Shown here: positions 62,601 to 64,000 of the stretch, one piece after another
Numbering within the stretch: the first letter of the stretch is position 1
Layout of the letters: each line of letters begins with the position of its first letter
DNA from: Phytohabitans sp037414955
GTDB taxonomy: Bacteria; Actinomycetota; Actinomycetes; Mycobacteriales; Micromonosporaceae
Direction: 5' to 3'
Length of the DNA stretch: 64,000 nucleotides
Assembly (NCBI GenBank): GCA_037414955.1
Contig: JBBEWH010000014.1
Span: 1 to 64,000, forward strand
Program-made: the position numbers and the translations under genes
The notes under the pieces: model-generated
Told to the model about the DNA's origin: nothing
Databases searched by the model: none
The model's input: the letters and a program-made list of their open reading frames with translations, nothing else

Positions 62601-63610
62601 TGCGCGACCCTGATCCGTTGGTCCGTTGGATCGCGCTGTTCATTCTGGCCCGGCAGTGGCCCGACCAACCGGAAACGCGCCAGCTCGTAAACGCGGCCCT
62701 CGATGATCCGGCCCCTACCCTGCGCTACGCCGCCAAAAACATCCTGGCGAGATGGTGGCCTGACAGCGACGAACTGTTCGTCGCTTGCCTGCGGGGCCTT
62801 AGCGATCGGACACAGTGGATCCGTTACTGGACCGTCAATGCGGCCGCCCAGTGGGTCGAGCGACGAGAGGCCCGGGCGGCCCTGCTCGCCGTCGCGCTGC
62901 ACGACGACCAGCCCTCGATACGGGAACAGGCGCTCGATGCCCTCACCCGCTGCTGGTCCTGGCACGGAGCCGTACGCGCCGCTACCGAGTCAGCGATGTG
63001 CTCACCGGTCACGGACCTGCGGGAGTACGCGGTCCTCGGTGCCGCCGCAACGTATACGCAGGTGGCCGGTGCTTCCGCCCCGGCGACGACCGCCGAGGCG
63101 GTGCTACTCAAACGCTTTCGCGCGGACACTCCGGAAAAGACCAGAAAGGACTGCGAGCACGCACTGCGCATCAGCGCGGTCGAGCAGATCACGGCACGCC
63201 GACCCGACGACCCAGACACCTACCGGTACGTTCTCGACGCGACCGAAGACACATGCCCCGGCGTACGACAGGCAGCACTCGAGGTCCTCGTCACTCGCTG
63301 GCCGGAGAAACCCGCCACCCGGTCCGCGATCCGGCGCGCGGCGGAGGACAGCGATGCCACGGTTCGTTCATTCGTCCTCGACGCCATCCTGCCAGCGATG
63401 GATCCGGCAGCCAGGGCGAATTCCGCGACGCTGCACCGGCTGCTCACCGACCACGACAAGGCCGTCGTGAATCGGGGATTCGAAGCCATGGTGACGATGG
63501 CGCCGACGGTACCGGCGGTCGCGGTCGCGGTGGCCCAGGCCCCAGACTCCGGTGTCTACGAAGCGTGGCGGATCTGGCTGGCGTGGCGGCTAGAGGAGAA
63601 GACGGCGTAG
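56654..63610 (+). CDS. giant DUF4062-NACHT-HEAT repeat STAND protein with membrane N terminus
   Basis: About 2,318 residues. I place the start at GTG 56654, six bases after AGGAG; the frame stays open to 56543. ATG 57212, with strong GGAGGAG, could start a shorter 2,132-residue form. Residues about 28-150 hold three or four transmembrane helices (LAYWFYAVAAAGPVIGQTWV, LRVAAVLPFALCLELWRWRW, ATVAVGILVAGHW). Residues about 196-290 are DUF4062 (RVFVSSTYGDLQDFRAGVRA, LYVGVFAWRYGYVP). The NACHT ATPase has GDPGAGKST at 471-479 and FDGLDEL at 557-563, then VRIVVTSRIVGYRP and FVHRALLEFFCASEIV. From about 977 to the end come roughly 40 HEAT-like repeats of 31-33 residues (D-x(4)-VR-xAA-xxALAxRWPD). Such STAND proteins sense a target with the repeats and signal by oligomerising. 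Confidence 0.85.
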   Translation: MASIGPPLSAQPRHSHLATRPERNGVVARLAYWFYAVAAAGPVIGQTWVAVTQVPWPPGVSGVLRVAAVLPFALCLELWRWRWLRWPTSGMRLGERAYGFRSFSTTVATVAVGILVAGHWPHLYWAGAFEVLSASAYALWLLHSAARRQCLDTGSSNCCDGHAALGDADGVETLPDNAVETGGAASMTRGAAPGRATRVFVSSTYGDLQDFRAGVRAALARLGLEDVAMETYTAEDRRPVERCVDDVRSSDLYVGVFAWRYGYVPAGYDESITELEYRAAVAANIDCLIFLLDEAAPWQPTKMDFGEPRARVLRLRQHLSATHVCDFFSTPDDLRTKVAEAVGRWMQTAGDTSAPVVAWDAWTAYKRRLVEEYGRLDLEALTPPEREEYLQIGLRAVFVEPSVREDLPPAELSKELLRKLQEATELAPTDVPHGLDRRSLERARETYRKHPARRAFEVLGSSGERTCVLLGDPGAGKSTLARFLMLALAEDEVHGPLESLTGWQPVLVELREYAASIERYETFLEYLDYRCRTDGLGLPADVFDAYLREQGRTLVVFDGLDELFDPRAREMVSRRIAGFAATYPDVRIVVTSRIVGYRPRVLRDAGFSHYTIQDLTTEQRDAFLSSWYALAMHDRPGAATQRHQRLTRAIEESAPIRELAGNPLLLTILAIIGKHQELPRERWKVYDHAAGVLVQHWDVNKHLIDRRVDADAIREDDKKELLRRIAYRMQHGRHGLAGNHVWEEDLAAEIEGYLAVRYQYDPAKAAAVASHMIDQFRARNFVLARFGPKIYGFVHRALLEFFCASEIVAQFEKTRTLTESDLTTGVFGRQWEDPSWTEVLRLIAGMVDATVASRIIDHLLTDARPTRSPVVDNPSLGAVSTATQCLAEIRNIGAAAMTAHRVLAAVINLIRAPTRAVDDERTAQLSATILPAIAAIGAAWPGRSAYLAYFRERGRYLAYRPAAQFGAHIAAALFPTDEAMRESLHDLALGSASPVQRCAAVTGLCQTDPGDQRTRDLAYRLASDPSEIVRQAALEMCSAHWPAEPDTLEVMRHATSDPHKDVRTTALHGLIAASGSDSAVRETVSDLARRDVDATVRGAAVTAVSKQWPDHADTRRILLTAVKDAAWSVRQTAIKALTARWAHESDVQAAIRAALRDADEDVRVAAVEGVAARSSSDPGVRDTLCAAFQDPHKRVRLAVVEALTSHWREDVEVAATIRAAEADPSGDVVLAALLWQRHRGTPETLASTVQHVVRNDSRADVRRAAVDAIAADWYDFPGSRQVVHEALGDPDPVVRGAATVTLARRWQAEPETFPAILDMTTDIDPAIREKAVGCLATRWTDRPEAKAALHVAARSDSWLAQQAAMEALAARWPDDSTTYTTLDAGGREAAGIVRQTALEAIASSRPVAEGRKSLEIAMRDPHLGTRQAASDMYAAALVDGWRHCSAVCEASADPIAAVRRVALTVMVTRWPDDPDTWTTVARVATDADADVREASLQAILAHRRHRPEAHERLVAATRDYESRIRSFALRALATIWPADPAVDEAVERGLRDSDPEVREAAVEVLTVREPESEATRLALCAASLDPLWGIRALAHQCLVARWRDHPESLATVVRAVRSDAESLRTAALNVLAVAWPDAPQTGIAMVRGSRDSQASVRILVLELARTRWPGSRRTARLIRRATRALTVDVQIAANDIGITHGDVAGQLAPRLDELVELTRHSSAPRRLDALRALVLQAPTEPDTIAAARRLVTDDLSDQVRTVALAALSRHAADDPPVLETVVDAARHHAAPVRRSAVAALAAVWATRPAARQALQRAAGDIASGARKTAVTALVQWFPDDPATLGALHRACYDPSWSVRQFAAEKLRAYWPDGPDTRARLELLARDTDYDVRSSAVQAAAVQWHDHPSVHALLDHVSRDPDQHIRRTTRQIIARSVRLTEPGLLDVLAAIRSPDWRIRYDALVALDERAPEHPEFRPALLDALRDPDPLVRWIALFILARQWPDQPETRQLVNAALDDPAPTLRYAAKNILARWWPDSDELFVACLRGLSDRTQWIRYWTVNAAAQWVERREARAALLAVALHDDQPSIREQALDALTRCWSWHGAVRAATESAMCSPVTDLREYAVLGAAATYTQVAGASAPATTAEAVLLKRFRADTPEKTRKDCEHALRISAVEQITARRPDDPDTYRYVLDATEDTCPGVRQAALEVLVTRWPEKPATRSAIRRAAEDSDATVRSFVLDAILPAMDPAARANSATLHRLLTDHDKAVVNRGFEAMVTMAPTVPAVAVAVAQAPDSGVYEAWRIWLAWRLEEKTA

Positions 63611-64000
63611 CAGCGGCCCAGAAAGATCGAAACTCAGGTCCCAAGTGTGCCGCCGGACAGATGAGGAGCGTCCCCTGCACCATCCGGCCTGTGGGGTGCC
63701 GGCTCGCGGTTCCGCGGTTCCGCGGTTCTCGGGCGTTGAGACCGGCCGCAGCGGGATCAGCCCGGCTGACGGTCAGGGTCTTCCTCAACCTCCGCTAACC
63801 AGCCAAATCAGGATCGAACAAGCTCATTGATCATGCGGCGCCGTCACACACGCTCGCTACCGCATTGGTAACAGTTGCGCGGTTGCCGTGGCGGCCGTCG
63901 CGGTGAGGGCGATGGCCGACGCCGCGGCAGCGCCGAGCAGCAAGCGTCGGGGTCAGGCCCTCGGATCGCCTCTCGTCCACCATCGCAAATGTAAGGCGGG
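63611..64000. other. non-coding end of window
   Basis: About 390 bases. A GCGGTTCC unit is repeated near 63703-63728. On the minus strand at 63860-63960 a hydrophobic run (LLLGAAAASAIALTATAATA) looks like a broken signal peptide, but its frame is closed upstream and downstream. Confidence 0.35.

Noticed and set aside
63855..63965. Signal-peptide-like stretch on the minus strand
   Set aside because: The frame has stops on both sides and no downstream protein; at most a relic.

Overview
The window is very GC-rich DNA from a filamentous actinomycete, most likely Micromonosporaceae or a close relative. The evidence is the strong GC bias at third codon positions, frequent GTG and TTG starts, and typical actinobacterial families: XRE-DUF5753 regulators, DUF397, DUF5990, DUF6082, EspC-type secretion proteins, SARP and XRE NB-ARC/TPR regulators, and an HrdB-like sigma factor. 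The genus is an inference. There are no rRNA, tRNA or ribosomal genes. Regulators, secreted proteins of unknown function, IS remnants (IS5, IS21, IS110) and many frameshifted genes make this look like an accessory region or a patchwork of islands.

Layout. 0-6 kb: an IS5-type transposase tail cut by the window edge, two decayed hypothetical genes, a secreted protein with its LuxR-like regulator, a duplicated scrap of a secretion-locus gene, and a ruined phosphotransferase. 6.5-9.3 kb: a 928-residue protein with ten zinc ribbons around a nuclease-like domain. 10.1-12.6 kb: two overlapping sigma-factor-like genes, the second with a long N-terminal extension. 12.6-16.1 kb: a leftward locus of type VII secretion (ESX/EspC) character plus a lipoprotein. 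16.5-20.5 kb: three DUF5753 regulators with small companion proteins. 21-26 kb: a SLOG-like protein with an XRE-TPR regulator, a flavoprotein, and decayed TPR regulator pieces. 26.4-29.6 kb: a small protein with a RAMA-like tail, a membrane protein, and a type I methyltransferase/specificity pair without a restriction subunit. 30-33.5 kb: secreted beta-domain proteins, an IS21 istA wreck and another secreted protein. 33.7-36.7 kb: a SARP-NB-ARC-TPR regulator. 36.9-37.9 kb: a formyltransferase pseudogene against an IS21 istB scrap.

38-51.7 kb is a mosaic of single genes: DUF1152, alpha/beta hydrolase, XRE-TPR regulators (one intact, one decayed paralogue), a membrane protein, a short Rho paralogue, DUF5990, DUF397, DUF6082 and an NAD-dependent epimerase. 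52.3-54.8 kb is an XRE-NB-ARC-TPR protein with nearly identical 120-bp repeats. 55.3-63.6 kb holds two unknown genes followed by a very large DUF4062-NACHT-HEAT protein of about 2,300 residues with an in-frame transmembrane N terminus.

The best candidates for undescribed biology are the giant DUF4062-NACHT-HEAT protein and its two upstream genes, the zinc-ribbon/nuclease protein, the hsdM-hsdS pair (half-size specificity subunit with a 9-bp tandem repeat, RAMA-like neighbour, no hsdR), and the composite sigma factor. A role in defence or signalling is inferred from domain architecture only.
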